This document shows positions 40,585 to 52,695 of a stretch of 64,000 nt of DNA, piece after piece. The stretch is from NCBI RefSeq assembly GCF_000521485.1, contig NZ_BAVS01000001.1, positions 372,001 to 436,000 on the forward strand, written 5' to 3'. Position 1 is the stretch's first letter. Every line of letters begins with the position of its first letter. The DNA is from Gracilibacillus boraciitolerans JCM 21714. GTDB lineage: Bacteria; Bacillota; Bacilli; Bacillales; Amphibacillaceae. Made by a program: the position numbers and the translations under genes. The notes below the pieces were generated by a model. The model was not told the origin of the DNA. It did not search any database and saw only the letters and a list, made by a program, of their open reading frames with translations.

Positions 40585-40612
40585 TTGCCATGAATGGCAA
40601 GGGATTTATCAA
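40585..40612 (-). terminator. Second hairpin after polC
   Basis: AAATCCCTTGCCAT pairs with ATGGCAAGGATTT around two bases. No T run follows on either strand, so its role is unclear. Confidence 0.4.
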
Positions 40613-40647
40613 AACCCTATATCGTTACAAGAATAACTAAGTAAGAA

Positions 40648-40678
40648 GAAAGAGTGGGGGGGATTCCCACTCTTTTCC
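40648..40678 (-). terminator. Terminator of polC
   Basis: AAAGAGTGGG pairs with CCCACTCTTT and TCTTCTTAC follows on the minus strand. The left arm on the plus strand ends in seven G (40656-40662), three more than a compact stem-loop would need. Confidence 0.7.
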
Positions 40679-40801
40679 ATTCACATCAAATCTGATCTAA
40701 ATATAGCACAAACAACCTAAAAATGCAAGGGATTTAATGGATTCTTAATACAAATGCATACAAAGTAAAAACTCACTGCAGGCTAATTATTCTGAATATC
40801 A

Positions 40802-43800
40802 TTAAAATAAAGACAGTTGGTTTTTATCAGCCATGCCTTCTAAACAACCATGTTGATCTAAATACTCTAATACAGTTTTGGAAATTCTACTTCGTTCTCT
40901 TAAGTCTTCTTTTGATAAAAATTCGCCATCTTTACGAACTTTTTCTATATTAATGGCTGCATTGGTTCCTAATCCATCTACCGCATTAAAAGGAGGTATT
41001 AAGCTATCACCATCAACTAAAAATTTAGTGGCAGAGGATCTGTATAAATCTACTTTTTGAAAATGCAAACCCCCCCGTTCGTTCATTTCTAACGCTAACT
41101 CCAAAACAGTTAATAAGCTCTTTTCTTTAGGTGATGCATCATTACCTTTATCCAAAATTTCCTTTATTCTATTACGTATAGATTCTGATCCTTTTACCAT
41201 TATATCTAATTCAAAATCATCTGCTCTTACCGTAAAATACGCAGCATAAAAATAGATTGGATAATGAACTTTAAAATAAGCGATTCGAATGGCCATTAAT
41301 ACATATGCTGCAGCGTGAGCCTTTGGAAACATATATTTAATTTTTTTACAGGAATCAACATACCAATCAGGTACATCATGTTTTTTCATTTCTTCAATCC
41401 ATTCGGGTTCAAGGCCTTTCCCCCTTACGGACAAATTCCATAATTTTAAATGCTAACGATGCTTCCAGACCTTTATGCATTAAATAAACCATAATATCAT
41501 CTCGACAACCAATTACATCAGGCAAACCACAAATACCTTTATTAATAAGTTCCTGAGCATTCCCTAGCCAGACATCTGTTCCATGGCTTAATCCAGAAAT
41601 AATTACTAATTCAGCAAACGTTTTTGGTTTGGTATCCTCTAACATTTGTCTAACAAATCGCGTACCAAATTCCGGAACACCTAGTGTACCTGTTTTGCAC
41701 ATAATCTGATCAGCAGAAACGCCTAAAACTTCGGTCCCTGAGAAAATTTTCATTACTTCTTCATCATCTGTCGGTACATTTACTGGATCTATTCCGCTTA
41801 AGTCTTGTAACATCCTAATCATTGTAGGATCATCGTGCCCTAATATATCTAACTTTAATAAATTATCGTGAATGGAGTGGAAATCAAAATGAGTCGTTTT
41901 CCATTCAGAATTACGATCATCAGCCGGAAATTGAATAGGTGTAAAGTCGTAGATTTCTTTATCATCAGGAACAACTATGATACCCCCCCCAGGATGTTGA
42001 CCTGTAGTACGTTTTGCACCTGTACATCCTTTAACCAATCGTTCAATTTCTGCCTGTTTGATTGTTAGTTCTTTATCACTGGCATATCCCTTTGCATAAC
42101 CAAAAGCTGTTTTATCTGCTACCGTACCGATTGTTCCCGCTCGATATACCTTGTCTTCGCCGAATAATACTTTTGTATAATTATGTGCTATTGCCTGATA
42201 CTCACCTGAAAAATTCAAATCAATATCCGGAACCTTATCACCTTTGAAACCCAAAAAAGTCTCAAATGGTATATCTTGTCCATCTTTCTTTAATTCTTCG
42301 TTACATTTTGGACATTTTTTGTCTGGCAGGTCAAAACCACTGCCAACTGATCCATCATTAAAAAACTCACTATGCTGACAAGCTGGACAGACATAATGTG
42401 GTGGCAAAGGATTAACTTCCGTAATTTCTGTAAAAGTAGCAATCAAAGAAGAACCAACAGAACCCCCTTGATCCTACAAGATATCCATCATCCAATGATT
42501 TTTTTACTAGTTTTTGTGAGATGAGATAGATAACCGCAAATCCATGTCCTATAATACTTTTTAATTCTTTTTCGATTCGTTTTTCTACGATCTCAGGTAT
42601 TGGTTCGCCATATACAGACTTTGCAAAATTGTAGCTTAATTCCCTTATTTCCTCTTCTGCTCCATCAATATTGGGGGGGGTATATAAGTCATCTTTAACC
42701 GGTTTTACTTCTTCAATTTGATCTGCTAATTGGTTAGGATTGGTAATTACAATCTCTTTTGCCTTATCTTCTCCCAAAAAGGCAAAGGCCTCCATCATAT
42801 CAGTAGTTGTTCGAAAATAGGTATTAGGTAAGGTTTGGCGATTCAGAGGATTCCCACTCTGAGATGCAATGAGAATCTGACGATATAGTTGATCATTCTC
42901 TTCTAAATGATGAACATTTCCAGTCGCAACACACGGCTTCTCTAAATCGTCCGCCAATTGAACAATATTTCGGATAATATCAATAAGTTGTGCTTCATTT
43001 TGAACCAATTCCCTATCAAAAAGATGTACAAAATTACTTGGTGGTTGCACTTCAATATAATCATAAAATTTTGCCTTTTTCTCTGCTTGTTCTTTCGATT
43101 TTTGCATCATTGTTTCAAAGATCTCACCCTGATCACATGCAGACCCTACTAAAATGCCAGTTCGCAATTGCTGTAATTTGGATCTAGGAATACGTGGTAC
43201 CCGAAAAAAATAATCAATGTGTGCCATAGATACTAATTTATATATATTTTTTAAGCCTTCTTGATTTACAGCCAGTAATGTAGCATGAAAGGGTCTGGAA
43301 CGTTGATAAGCATTTCCTTCCCCCCCATATGTTGATTAAACTGATTATGATTTACGATATTGCGTTCCAGGGACAATTTAATAAATTTCCACAATAAATA
43401 GCCCGTAGCCTCCGCATCATAAATCGCCCGGTGATGTTGAGTTAATTCGATATCTAGTTTCTTACACAATGTATTTAATCGGTGATTTTTTAATTCCGGA
43501 AATAGTAATCTCGATAACTCTAACGTATCAATTACAGGATTACTTGCTTCTTCATAATCGATTCGATTAAATCCTGCATTTAAGAAACCCATATCAAAAT
43601 CGGCGTTATGTGCAACTAAAATTGCATTCCCCCCCATCCATTGCTGAAAATCTTTAAGTACATCTCCCACCTCAGGGGGCATCTTGGACCATTTCATCCG
43701 TAATGCCAGTTAAATTAATAGTGGTGTCTGATAATGAATGATGGGGGATTAGCAAAAGATTCAAAACGATCAATTATTTCACCATTATGAACTTTTACAG

Positions 43801-45106
43801 CTGCTAACTCAATAATGGTGTCATATATGGCGGATAAACCAGTTGTTTCCACATCAAATACTACATAAGTATCATTAGCTAAATCGCGATCTGCTTCATT
43901 ATAAGCAATTGGTACACCATCATCGACAATATTAGCTTCTACACCATAAAGAATTTTAACGCCACTTTTTTGACCTGCGGCATATGCTTCAGGATATGCT
44001 TGCACAACGGCATGATCGGTAATCGCAATCGCTTTATGTCCCCATTTACCTGCTTGTTCTACAAGCTTTGATGCAGATACTACTGCATCCATTTGACTCA
44101 TTAACGTATGGGCATGTAATTCCACACGTTTTTCATCCTGAAAACCCGGATCTTCTCGTGTAATCGAAGGTACTTGTTGAATATCTCTAGCCATCATGGT
44201 CAACTCATTAGAAAAATTATCCGTTTGAATCGTTCCCTTAGCCTTGATCCACATACCTTCCTTTAATTGTTTAAATTTTTCAGCATCTTGATCACCTTTT
44301 GAAAACATTTTAATATGATAAGAGTCTGTGTAGTCAGTAACTTTAAGGACTAACAAATATCTTCCTGACCGTAATTCACGTATATCAGAATCAAATACAT
44401 AGCCTTGGAAAACTACGCTCTTTTCTTCCTCAATTATATCTTTCATACTTACCGCAATTTCTTTAATTGGATAACCTAATTGAACTGGTCCAGTAGAAAT
44501 TTCAGGATTTGATTCTTTAGCTCTTTTTTCCTGTGCTTTAAACGCTTCCTCAACCGTTTTTCGATCCTCAAATGCTTTCGCTTGTTGAAATTTTTCTATT
44601 TCTTCCTGCTGATCTCCGACTTCCAATTGAATTACTTTTCGTGGAAGTCCTACTTTTAAGCAAAATTGATCAAATCGTGCTTGAATGTCTTTATTTAATT
44701 GTTCTTCAATACGATTAGTTATAGTTAACATAATATTATTATCGTTAATTAGAGGTTTTTTATTTTCAAATGTGCGGTATTTGGGTGAATCTGTGGTGAG
44801 TTCGGACAAGAAAATAGTCCAATAATTATTCCAATCGTTTTCTTCTAAACTGGGTTCTTCTATCTTTATCGTCCATGTAACTTTGGCTATAGATGATAAG
44901 GCTTCTGTTAATTTCAAGATCAATACTTGATACACATCGGCAGGTATCGATTTTTCTAAATAAAAGTGAAAATGCCATTCTTGATTGGAACGATACACTT
45001 CTAATTTTTCAATGGAACCTTCTTGAAGGTGTTTATTTTTCATATCATCCGCTATCCCAATTTGCTCAAGTAGCAATTGAAACTTCTCTTTCTTAGAGAT
45101 GCTCAT
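40802..45106 (-). CDS. polC: DNA polymerase III PolC (five frameshifts)
   Basis: Replicative polymerase of low-G+C Gram-positives, about 1433 residues when restored. OB domain with KIKM-type start ([19 protein letters not shown]), PHP ([24 protein letters not shown]), proofreading exonuclease ([13 protein letters not shown]; later [10 protein letters not shown]), and polymerase motifs ([23 protein letters not shown]). Breaks: 43743-43747, 43675-43679, 42463-42467 and 41420-41424 (each five where four are expected) and 43316-43317 (one base missing in [12 protein letters not shown]). Runs 41070, 41983, 42673, 43320 and 43629 add a residue each. The start has AAAGGAGATC. Confidence 0.96.
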
Positions 45107-45302
45107 TTTCGATCTCCTTTTCGTAATTACTAAATATTTTAAAATATTCATTCAATGACACTGCCGATCTGACTGCTACAATAATGTGCTACAACGGCAG
45201 GCTTATATGCTTTTTTATCTTATTGTAAAAATATACTTTTCTTTTTTAACTATAACGACATTTTCATAGAAAGCAACTGCTAGTTTTATAATGGATAAAG
45301 AT

Positions 45303-45338
45303 AATTCCCTTGCCTATGATTAATGACAAGGGAATTGT
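45303..45338 (-). terminator. Terminator of the dxr-proS gene group
   Basis: AATTCCCTTG pairs with CAAGGGAATT around a 14-base loop, followed by ATCTTTATCC on the minus strand; just after the proS stop. Confidence 0.7.
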
Positions 45339-45339
45339 G

Positions 45340-47043
45340 CTATTTTATTAAAGAGTTTATTTTCTCTACTATGCTTGTTACTTCGAAATCCTCTTGTTCC
45401 CCCCCATTCTCTCTTAGCTTACATTCCACTATTCCCTCAGATGCTTTCTTTCCTACTGTAATTCGAATAGGCAAGCCAATTAAATCACTATCTGCAAATT
45501 TAACACCTGGACGCTCTTTACGATCATCAAACAAAACAGAAATATTTTCCATTTGTAATTGATCATAGATTTTTTCTGATAACTCCAGTTGTTCTTTATC
45601 TTTTGGATTGACAGTAATTAAGTGAACATGATACGGAGTGATCGCTACGGGCCACTTGATGCCATTCTCGTCATTATATTGTTCAACGATCGCAGCTAAA
45701 GTTCTTGATACACCAATTCCATAACATCCCATAATCATCGTTTCCTGCTTACCTTGCTCATTTAAATATTGAGCCCCTAACTTTTCTGCATAGAATGTTC
45801 CTAGTTTGAAGACATGACCTACTTCTATCCCTTTGGCAAATTTAATGGTACCTAATCCATCTGGTGAAGGATCGCCTTCTTGAATAAAGCGCAGATCCTG
45901 ATACGAAGTAATCTTAAAATCTCGGTCGATATTAGCATTTATATAGTGCTTGTCAGTTTGATTTGCACCACAATATACGTTTCGCATCACAGAGACAGCA
46001 TAATCAGCAATGACTTCAATTGCCTCTGGGACATTAACAGGACCAATAGAGCCAGCATCTGCCTTAAATAGTTGCTTAATTTGTTCTTCCGTTGCTAATT
46101 CCACTTCAGAAGTACCTAAGGCATTCTTAAGTTTAATATCATTTATTTCATGATCACCTCGTGATAATACCAGTACAAATCGATCATCCACTTTAAAGAG
46201 AAGTGACTTAATACCATTCTCCAATGGCTGTTCAATAAACTTTGAAACTTGATTCATGGTTTTATAACCAGGTGTATCTATAAATTCTAATTTTTTAAAA
46301 CCATCTTTACTTTCTTCATAAGTAACTCTAACAGGTGCCATTTCAATATTTGCTGCAAAATCAGATTGGTTGGAATATGCAATCGTATCTTCGCCTATTT
46401 CTGATAACACCATAAATTCGTGTGTGTCTTTTCCTCCCATTGCACCAGAATCAGCAATGACAGCTCGAAAATTTAATCCACAACGGCTAAAGATATTCTT
46501 ATATGCCTGAAACATTTTATCATATGCTTCATCAAGGCTTTGATAAGAAGTATGGAAAGAATAGGCATCTTTCATGACAAATTCTCTACCTCTTAATAAA
46601 CCAAAACGAGGTCGTTGTTCATCACGAAATTTAGTTTGTATTTGATAAACATTTAATGGTAATTTTTTATAACTTTTTATTTCATCACGAAGATGACTGG
46701 TGATGACTTCTTCATGAGTGGCACCTAATGCAAATTCTCTATCATGACGATCATGCAATCGCATTAATTCCGGACCTAATTTATACCATCTACCTGTTTG
46801 CTTCCACAAATCAGAAGATTGTAACGCAGGCATTAGCATTTCAACAGAACCAGCTTTGTCCATTTCTTCGCGTACAATCTTTTCGATGTTCTTCAATACT
46901 TTATTACCCAAAGGTAAATAACTGTACACACCGGATACTGTTTGTCTAATATATCCTGCTCTTACTAAGAGTTGATGACTTTTAATTTCAGCATCTGCAG
47001 GTGTTTCTTTTAACGTAGGAATTATCATTTGACTTTGTCTCAT
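45340..47043 (-). CDS. proS: Prolyl-tRNA synthetase
   Basis: Class II synthetase, bacterial type with an editing insertion, 567 residues. Motif 2 [21 protein letters not shown] (first 20 residues shown in part) and motif 3 [14 protein letters not shown] are visible; the C-terminal anticodon-binding domain follows. Run 45399-45405 near the end adds a Gly (LRENG-EQEDF). The frame is intact. Between rseP and polC as in B. subtilis. Confidence 0.95.
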   Translation of the reverse strand: MRQSQMIIPTLKETPADAEIKSHQLLVRAGYIRQTVSGVYSYLPLGNKVLKNIEKIVREEMDKAGSVEMLMPALQSSDLWKQTGRWYKLGPELMRLHDRHDREFALGATHEEVITSHLRDEIKSYKKLPLNVYQIQTKFRDEQRPRFGLLRGREFVMKDAYSFHTSYQSLDEAYDKMFQAYKNIFSRCGLNFRAVIADSGAMGGKDTHEFMVLSEIGEDTIAYSNQSDFAANIEMAPVRVTYEESKDGFKKLEFIDTPGYKTMNQVSKFIEQPLENGIKSLLFKVDDRFVLVLSRGDHEINDIKLKNALGTSEVELATEEQIKQLFKADAGSIGPVNVPEAIEVIADYAVSVMRNVYCGANQTDKHYINANIDRDFKITSYQDLRFIQEGDPSPDGLGTIKFAKGIEVGHVFKLGTFYAEKLGAQYLNEQGKQETMIMGCYGIGVSRTLAAIVEQYNDENGIKWPVAITPYHVHLITVNPKDKEQLELSEKIYDQLQMENISVLFDDRKERPGVKFADSDLIGLPIRITVGKKASEGIVECKLRENGGEQEDFEVTSIVEKINSLIK

Positions 47044-47074
47044 CTTCTTGCTTCACCTCATTGATTCTAAATAA

Positions 47075-48334
47075 TTATAAAAAGAGTCGTTGAATATCAT
47101 TCCAAGTAACAACGATCATCAGTAACATTAATAAAGCAAAACCAATAAAATGAACAACTCCTTCTTTCTGAGGATCGATTGGTTTTCCTCTAACTGCTTC
47201 TATCCCTACGAATATTAACCTTCCTCCATCAAGTGCCGGCAGAGGAACAAGATTAATAATTCCTAAATTGACACTAAGTACAGCGGTCCATGTTAAAAAG
47301 TTAAGAAAACCAGTTTTTACTACTTGATCTGTTGCATCATAGATACCTACAGGTCCTGATAACATATCTATAGAGAATTGGCCGGTTACCAATTTACCTA
47401 GATTTGTCAGAATTAAGGTAGACCATCGATATGTCTCTTCAAAGCTATATGGAATCGATCGCAAAAATGACTTTTCCAATGCTAATGTGACACCGACTTG
47501 CCCAATTTCTTGTTCAGGTGTTTCAATTAACGCTGGCGTCACTTCAAGAGATATTTGCTTATCACCACGAAGTACGGTCATTTCTAATGACTCTTCAGGA
47601 CTTGCTTGCACAATTTCCTGAAATTCTTCCCATTCACTGATAGCTTGATCTTCAATTTTTAACACAGTATCATTCGCTTGAAAACCAGCCTCTGATGCAG
47701 GACTATTATCAACTACAGAACCAATTCGAACATCTTCAACAGGTACTCCCTGAATATTGGCCAACACGATAAAGATAACAATCGTTAATACAAAATTCAT
47801 TAAAGGACCCGCAAACAATTGTAATCCTCTTTGTCCAACAGTTTTAGAAGCAAATTGACGATTATATGGTGCTATCTGAGTAGACTTCTCATCCATGATG
47901 AAATCGGCTTTTGGATTGACATGGAAAGAATATTTAGAGTCTGCATCTATCTCATATCCCTCAATAATAAGAGCATGATCCAGATCGATATGCTCTACTT
48001 CTATCACTAAGGCATCAGGGTGTTTCGCTTTATTGTTTACAATAATCTGATTGACTTCCCCCCCTGCATCATTAAAAGTTAACCCAATATGTTGTCCTGG
48101 CTTGATATCAACAATTTCAGGGTCTTCCCCTGCCACTCGAACATAGCCACCCATTGGCAGCAATCTGATTGTGTATAGAGTTTCGTTCTTTACGGTTGAA
48201 AAAACTTTTGGCCCGAACCCGATGGCAAACTCCCTCACAAGCATCCCTGTTCTTTTTGCTACATAATAATGGCCAAATTCATGAACAAAAACGAGCACGC
48301 CAAACATTAAAATAAAGGCAATTACTGTATTCAA
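47075..48334 (-). CDS. rseP: Site-2 intramembrane metalloprotease RseP (RasP)
   Basis: Regulated intramembrane proteolysis protease, 419 residues, several membrane helices. Zinc motif HEFGH near residue 18, a PDZ domain in the middle (VRIGSVVDNSPASEAGFQAND) and the third-ligand motif PALDGGRL. In B. subtilis it cleaves anti-sigma factors RsiW and others and FtsL. The start is probably a TTG at 48334 (8 bases after AAAGGAG); the GTG at 48343 lies too close to the ribosome site. Run 48058-48064 adds a Gly (NDAG-EVNQ); a four-G site in VAGEDPE, 60 bases away, is unchanged. Confidence 0.92.
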   Translation of the reverse strand: MNTVIAFILMFGVLVFVHEFGHYYVAKRTGMLVREFAIGFGPKVFSTVKNETLYTIRLLPMGGYVRVAGEDPEIVDIKPGQHIGLTFNDAGGEVNQIIVNNKAKHPDALVIEVEHIDLDHALIIEGYEIDADSKYSFHVNPKADFIMDEKSTQIAPYNRQFASKTVGQRGLQLFAGPLMNFVLTIVIFIVLANIQGVPVEDVRIGSVVDNSPASEAGFQANDTVLKIEDQAISEWEEFQEIVQASPEESLEMTVLRGDKQISLEVTPALIETPEQEIGQVGVTLALEKSFLRSIPYSFEETYRWSTLILTNLGKLVTGQFSIDMLSGPVGIYDATDQVVKTGFLNFLTWTAVLSVNLGIINLVPLPALDGGRLIFVGIEAVRGKPIDPQKEGVVHFIGFALLMLLMIVVTWNDIQRLFL

Positions 48335-48360
48335 ACAAAGCACTCCTTTCCCTTTTCCAC

Positions 48361-49506
48361 TTAGCGATAACTCTTAAGGATTTGTCTTCTTATTTCCTGA
48401 TCTATTCCGTTAATCGTTTCTAAATCAGGATTGGGTATAATTGTGTGATTTATCAAAGCATTTTCGATTACTTTTTCAATTTCTAGAAATGTAATCTTTT
48501 CTCTTAAAAATAAATCAACTGCCACTTCATTAGCTGCATTTAAAACGGTTGGCATGGAACCACCCTGTTTACCAGCTTGATATGCAAAATCTAAACATGG
48601 AAATCTTTTTAAGTCCATTTTAGAAAAGTGTAATGTGCTTATTTCAATTAAGTCTAACTTCTTTGAAATAGGTAGAGATAAGCGGTCAGGATAGGTTAAA
48701 GCGTATTGAATTGGTACTCGCATATCTGGTGTTCCTAATTGAGCAATGACGCTTGTATCAGCATATTCCACCATTGAATGGATAATACTTTCTTTATGTT
48801 GAATGACATCAATCTTATCATAAGGTATATCAAATAACCAATGCGCTTCAATTACTTCTAAGCCCTTGTTCATCATGGACGCTGAATCTATTGTTATCTT
48901 ATCGCCCATACTCCAATTTGGATGATTAAGAGCGTCAGCAACTGTTACAGATTTTAATTCCTCTCTGGTTTTATCACGAAAACTTCCACCAGATGCTGTT
49001 AATATAATTCTGTTTATATCATGATGCGCTTCACCATTTAATGCTTGAAAAATAGCAGAGTGTTCACTATCTACTGGTAGCAAATCTACACCATACTTAG
49101 CAGCTGCTTCCATCACTAAATGTCCTGCTGTAACTAATGTTTCTTTATTTGCAATCGCAATTTGTTTTCTGGTTTTTATTGCTGCTAATGTAGCTTCTAA
49201 GCCAATGCTGCCCATTACTGCATTTACTAATACGTCTGTTTCAGAATCGGCACTTATCTCCTCTAATGCTTCCTTCCCTACTAAAACAGATGTATGACTA
49301 TTATGTATATCTAATGCTTGTCTAATTTTTTCATCTTGAACAACAACTTTCCGCGGATGAAATTCATTTATTATTTCTTGTGCTTTTTCAACGTTACGAC
49401 CAAACGCGATTGCGTATAACCGAAATTGATTGGAATGTTCTCGCAATACATCTAACGTCTGCCGGCCTATAGAACCTGTCGCACCGAGTAATGTTATATT
49501 TTTCAT
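48361..49506 (-). CDS. dxr: 1-deoxy-D-xylulose 5-phosphate reductoisomerase
   Basis: Second step of the MEP isoprenoid pathway. 381 residues, intact. NADPH motif [14 protein letters not shown] (residues 7-20), metal and substrate residues in [11 protein letters not shown] and SGGSFRD, and [22 protein letters not shown] region in part. It lies 25 bases after cdsA. Confidence 0.96.
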   Translation of the reverse strand: MKNITLLGATGSIGRQTLDVLREHSNQFRLYAIAFGRNVEKAQEIINEFHPRKVVVQDEKIRQALDIHNSHTSVLVGKEALEEISADSETDVLVNAVMGSIGLEATLAAIKTRKQIAIANKETLVTAGHLVMEAAAKYGVDLLPVDSEHSAIFQALNGEAHHDINRIILTASGGSFRDKTREELKSVTVADALNHPNWSMGDKITIDSASMMNKGLEVIEAHWLFDIPYDKIDVIQHKESIIHSMVEYADTSVIAQLGTPDMRVPIQYALTYPDRLSLPISKKLDLIEISTLHFSKMDLKRFPCLDFAYQAGKQGGSMPTVLNAANEVAVDLFLREKITFLEIEKVIENALINHTIIPNPDLETINGIDQEIRRQILKSYR

Positions 49507-49531
49507 TTAAAACGCTCCATTTAATATTAGT

Positions 49532-50313
49532 TTATGATATAAAATGAATAAAATGTAACAAAGGAAAAACAAATAACCAGCTATCAAAACGATCTAAAAT
49601 ACCGCCATGTCCAGGTAGTAATTTCCCTGAATCTTTTACGTTATAATGTCTTTTGATGGCCGACTCAACCAAATCACCAATTTGTGCAAATATAGATGCA
49701 ATAATAGTAACAACTATCACCAATAATAGAGAGTCATGTACGTTATAGAAGTATTGGAAAATAACAGCAACTATACATGCTACAACAATTCCTCCCAAAG
49801 CACCTTCAACCGTTTTATTAGGACTAATCTGAGGCCATAGCTTATGTTTTCCAAAGGTTCTCCCAAAGAAATATGCACCTGTATCTGTCGACAGTATTAC
49901 TAGAATAGCATAAAAAATATAGACTAGTCCATTTTCTACCTCTCTGGTTTGAATAAAATAATAAAAGCCTAGTCCTACATAAATGGCGGCTAGAATTAAA
50001 AAACCTGCATCTTCAAACGTAAATTTATTTTTCACCAGTACAGTGTAACTTAACAATAGTAGCACAAAAAACATGAGTATCTCTAATCTGGTCGAAAAAA
50101 GATATATTCATCTTGAAATAATAAAGACCATAAAAAGACCACACCTAAAAAAGTTGGAATAGGGTATTTTGTCATATGGCGCATTTGTAGCAATTCTAAG
50201 AAACCTATAGTAGCAATGATATACATTATAATTTGAAAGGATAAACCGCTTAAAAATATAAACGGAAAGAATATCAATATTGCAATGATTGCAGTAATTA
50301 TTCGTGTTTTCAT
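49532..50313 (-). CDS. cdsA: Phosphatidate cytidylyltransferase (frameshifted)
   Basis: Makes CDP-diacylglycerol for all phospholipids; multi-pass membrane enzyme, 260 residues when restored. The C-terminal signature KRHYNVKDSGKLLPGHGG plus ILDRFDS fits the family pattern fully. At about 50085-50086 one base is missing; restoring it joins EYIFFRP with LEILMFFVLLLL. The gene is essential, so the break is probably an error. Between uppS and dxr. Confidence 0.94.
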
Positions 50314-50327
50314 AATATTTTCACACC

Positions 50328-51095
50328 TTATATTCCACCATAACGACGTTTTCTTTTCTGAAAATCGTTGATAGCTTTTTCAAATTCTTCAAAACTGAAA
50401 TCAGGCCACAGTGTATCTGTAAACCATAACTCTGTATAGGCGGCCTGCCAAAGCATGAAATTGCTCAATCTCAGTTCACCACTTGTTCTAATTAATAAAT
50501 CTGGATCATCAATGTGTGACGTATACAAACGTTCCTCCAATGTAGATTCTGTGATGTCCTCAATCTGATACTTTCCACTCTGTACATCCTGACAAATTTC
50601 TTTCACGGACTGGATCATTTCAAAACGACTGCCATAATTAATTGCGATATTTAAAATAAGGCCTGAATTATTAACTGTTTCTTCCTTTGCCCTCATAATA
50701 GCTAATTTCGTGTTTTTAGGTAAATTATCTATTTCACCAATAGTTTGGATCCTAACATTTTCTTCAACTAACTCTGGCAAATAATGCTGCAGGAAATCTA
50801 TGGGTAACTTCATAATATATTCTACTTCTTTGGAGGGCCTTTTCCAGTTTTCTGTTGAAAAAGCATATAATGTTAATACTTCTATATTAAAATGATTGGC
50901 TGCTTTCACGATTCTTTTAACATTGTCCATTCCTTCTCGATGACCAGCCACTCGAGGAAGACCTCTTTTTTTTGCCCAACGGCCATTTCCGTCCATTATA
51001 ATCGCAATATGCTTAGGTATATTCACTAATCGACTTTCACTTTCCCCTAAAATATCTTCTTTGTTATTTTTAAAAGGAAGCTTAAACAAACGCAT
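50328..51095 (-). CDS. uppS: Undecaprenyl diphosphate synthase
   Basis: Builds the C55 lipid carrier precursor for cell wall. 255 residues, intact. Catalytic Asp in IIMDGNGRWAKKRG (near residue 33); AGHREGM, ALYAFSTENWKRP; and RLSNFMLWQAAYTELWF at the C-terminus, all standard. Confidence 0.96.
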   Translation of the reverse strand: MRLFKLPFKNNKEDILGESESRLVNIPKHIAIIMDGNGRWAKKRGLPRVAGHREGMDNVKRIVKAANHFNIEVLTLYAFSTENWKRPSKEVEYIMKLPIDFLQHYLPELVEENVRIQTIGEIDNLPKNTKLAIMRAKEETVNNSGLILNIAINYGSRFEMIQSVKEICQDVQSGKYQIEDITESTLEERLYTSHIDDPDLLIRTSGELRLSNFMLWQAAYTELWFTDTLWPDFSFEEFEKAINDFQKRKRRYGGI

Positions 51096-51208
51096 AAATT
51101 ATCCTCCACCATTCGAAAACAGTTCATCGTATTTTATCACAGTGATACTCGCTTAACTGACTTCTCATTTGAATGAAAGTCTTTCTATATCTATCTGATT
51201 AAAGTGCA

Positions 51209-51237
51209 AAAACCCTCTTCTAAAAAGAGGGCTTTAA
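51209..51237 (-). terminator. Terminator of pyrH-frr
   Basis: AGCCCTCTT and AAGAGGGTT pair on the minus strand around TTTAG, followed by TTTTTGC. Confidence 0.85.
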
Positions 51238-51265
51238 CACTCAAAAAATATTCTGCCTTTTTTGC

Positions 51266-51823
51266 TTAGACTTCCATGATTTCTTGTTCTTTTTGTTTAG
51301 TTAAATCATCAATTTTTTTAATGTTAGCATCTGTTTCATTTTGCACGTCTTCTTGGAACCCTCTTAATTCATCTTCTGTTAGATCGCCATTTTTTTCGTC
51401 CTTCTTCAATTGAACATTTATATCACGACGTATATTACGAATTTGGACTTTTGACTCTTCGGCATATTTGCCAACAATTTTCACTAGATCTTTACGGCGT
51501 TCTTCAGTTAATGGCGGTATACTGATACGAATAACATTGCCATCATTAGAAGGAGATAATCCTAAATCTGCTTTTTGAATTGCCTTTTCAATATCTTTAA
51601 CAGATGACTTATCAAACGGCGTAATCACTAATAATCTTGCTTCAGGAACTGAAATAGATGTTAATTGATTTAACGGTGTTAAAGCACCATAATATTCTAC
51701 TTGTATACTATCTAGTAATGCTGGATTAGCTCTTCCCGCTCTTACGGTAGCTAAGCTTTTTGAATAAGCTTTTACTGCTTGATTCATTTTTGCCTGTGTA
51801 TCCTTAATTAAAGCTTCTGACAT
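51266..51823 (-). CDS. frr: Ribosome recycling factor
   Basis: Splits post-termination ribosomes together with EF-G. 185 residues, three-helix-bundle protein, intact ([35 protein letters not shown]). The ATG at 51823 lies inside the end of pyrH; its ribosome site TAAGGGG is expanded to seven G (51832-51838). Confidence 0.96.
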   Translation of the reverse strand: MSEALIKDTQAKMNQAVKAYSKSLATVRAGRANPALLDSIQVEYYGALTPLNQLTSISVPEARLLVITPFDKSSVKDIEKAIQKADLGLSPSNDGNVIRISIPPLTEERRKDLVKIVGKYAEESKVQIRNIRRDINVQLKKDEKNGDLTEDELRGFQEDVQNETDANIKKIDDLTKQKEQEIMEV

Positions 51824-52550
51824 TATGTTTACCCCCCCTTATAATAGTACCAATTTTTTCACCAGTCACTGCTTTTTTAATATTTCCTTCTTCAGAGATG
51901 GAGAAAACCAGCAAAGGAATATTATTTTCCATACATAATGAGGATGCGGTTGCGTCCATCACACCTAATCCTTCATTCAATATTTCCAGATAAGATAATT
52001 GCTCATATTTTTTAGCGTTTTTATCTAATTTAGGATCGGCTGTGTATACACCATCCACATTATTTTTTGCCATCAGAATAACGTCTGCTTCTATTTCAGC
52101 TGCGCGAAGTGCTGCTGTGGTATCTGTTGAGAAATATGGATTTCCTGTTCCTGCTCCGAATATAACCACTCGTTTCTTTTCTAAATGGCGGATTGCTTTA
52201 CGGCGAATATATGGTTCTGCAACTTGCCGCATCTCGATGGAAGTCTGTACTCTTGTCGGAATTCCAACATTTTCAAGACTATCTTGTAAAGCTAAGGAAT
52301 TCATTACGGTTGCAAGCATGCCCATATAATCAGCATTCGCACGATCCATACCCATTTCACTGCCTACTTTACCTCGCCAAATATTGCCACCACCAACAAC
52401 AACTGCGACTTCTACTCCTAATTCAACAATATCTTTCACTTGTTTAGCAACAGATTGGATGATTGATGGTTCAAGGCCAAAACCTTGTTCACCACTCAAT
52501 GCTTCTCCACTCAATTTCAATACAATTCTTCTGTAGTTAGCAGTAGCCAT
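51804..52550 (-). CDS. pyrH: UMP kinase
   Basis: Makes UDP from UMP; amino-acid-kinase fold. 248 residues from the ATG at 52550 (GGAGGTAATT). Motifs [20 protein letters not shown] and [19 protein letters not shown]. The C-terminus [13 protein letters not shown] is longer than in B. subtilis (which ends shortly after IVRGK) and overlaps frr by 20 bases; part of it is the seven-G run. Confidence 0.95.
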   Translation of the reverse strand: MATANYRRIVLKLSGEALSGEQGFGLEPSIIQSVAKQVKDIVELGVEVAVVVGGGNIWRGKVGSEMGMDRANADYMGMLATVMNSLALQDSLENVGIPTRVQTSIEMRQVAEPYIRRKAIRHLEKKRVVIFGAGTGNPYFSTDTTAALRAAEIEADVILMAKNNVDGVYTADPKLDKNAKKYEQLSYLEILNEGLGVMDATASSLCMENNIPLLVFSISEEGNIKKAVTGEKIGTIIRGGKHNVRSFN

Positions 52551-52630
52551 AATTACCTCCATATATGTATATATTATAAAATAAATTCACTTTAGATGCC
52601 AATGATATTGATAACGATAATTTTAATTAA

Positions 52631-52659
52631 AATTAACATTGTTGTGAATGGATTGTCAA
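52631..52659 (-). promoter_or_regulatory. Possible sigma-A promoter of pyrH
   Basis: Minus strand TTGACA (52659-52654), a 17-base spacer and TTAATT. The -35 is perfect, the -10 weak. It starts right after the tsf terminator. Confidence 0.35.
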
Positions 52660-52660
52660 A

Positions 52661-52687
52661 GAAAAGGGACACCAAGTGCCCCTTTTA
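52661..52687 (-). terminator. Terminator of rpsB-tsf
   Basis: AAAAGGGGCAC pairs with GTGTCCCTTTT around TTG on the minus strand, followed by CTTTG. It is 9 bases after the tsf stop. Confidence 0.75.
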
Positions 52688-52695
52688 AATTCCAT

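Larger units (their letters stand above)
40493..40801. other. Spacer between polC and rimP
   Basis: About 309 bases with two hairpins (40648-40678 and 40585-40612), then AT-rich sequence that should hold the promoter of the rimP-nusA-infB operon. No confident promoter boxes were picked and no gene is seen. Confidence 0.6.
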
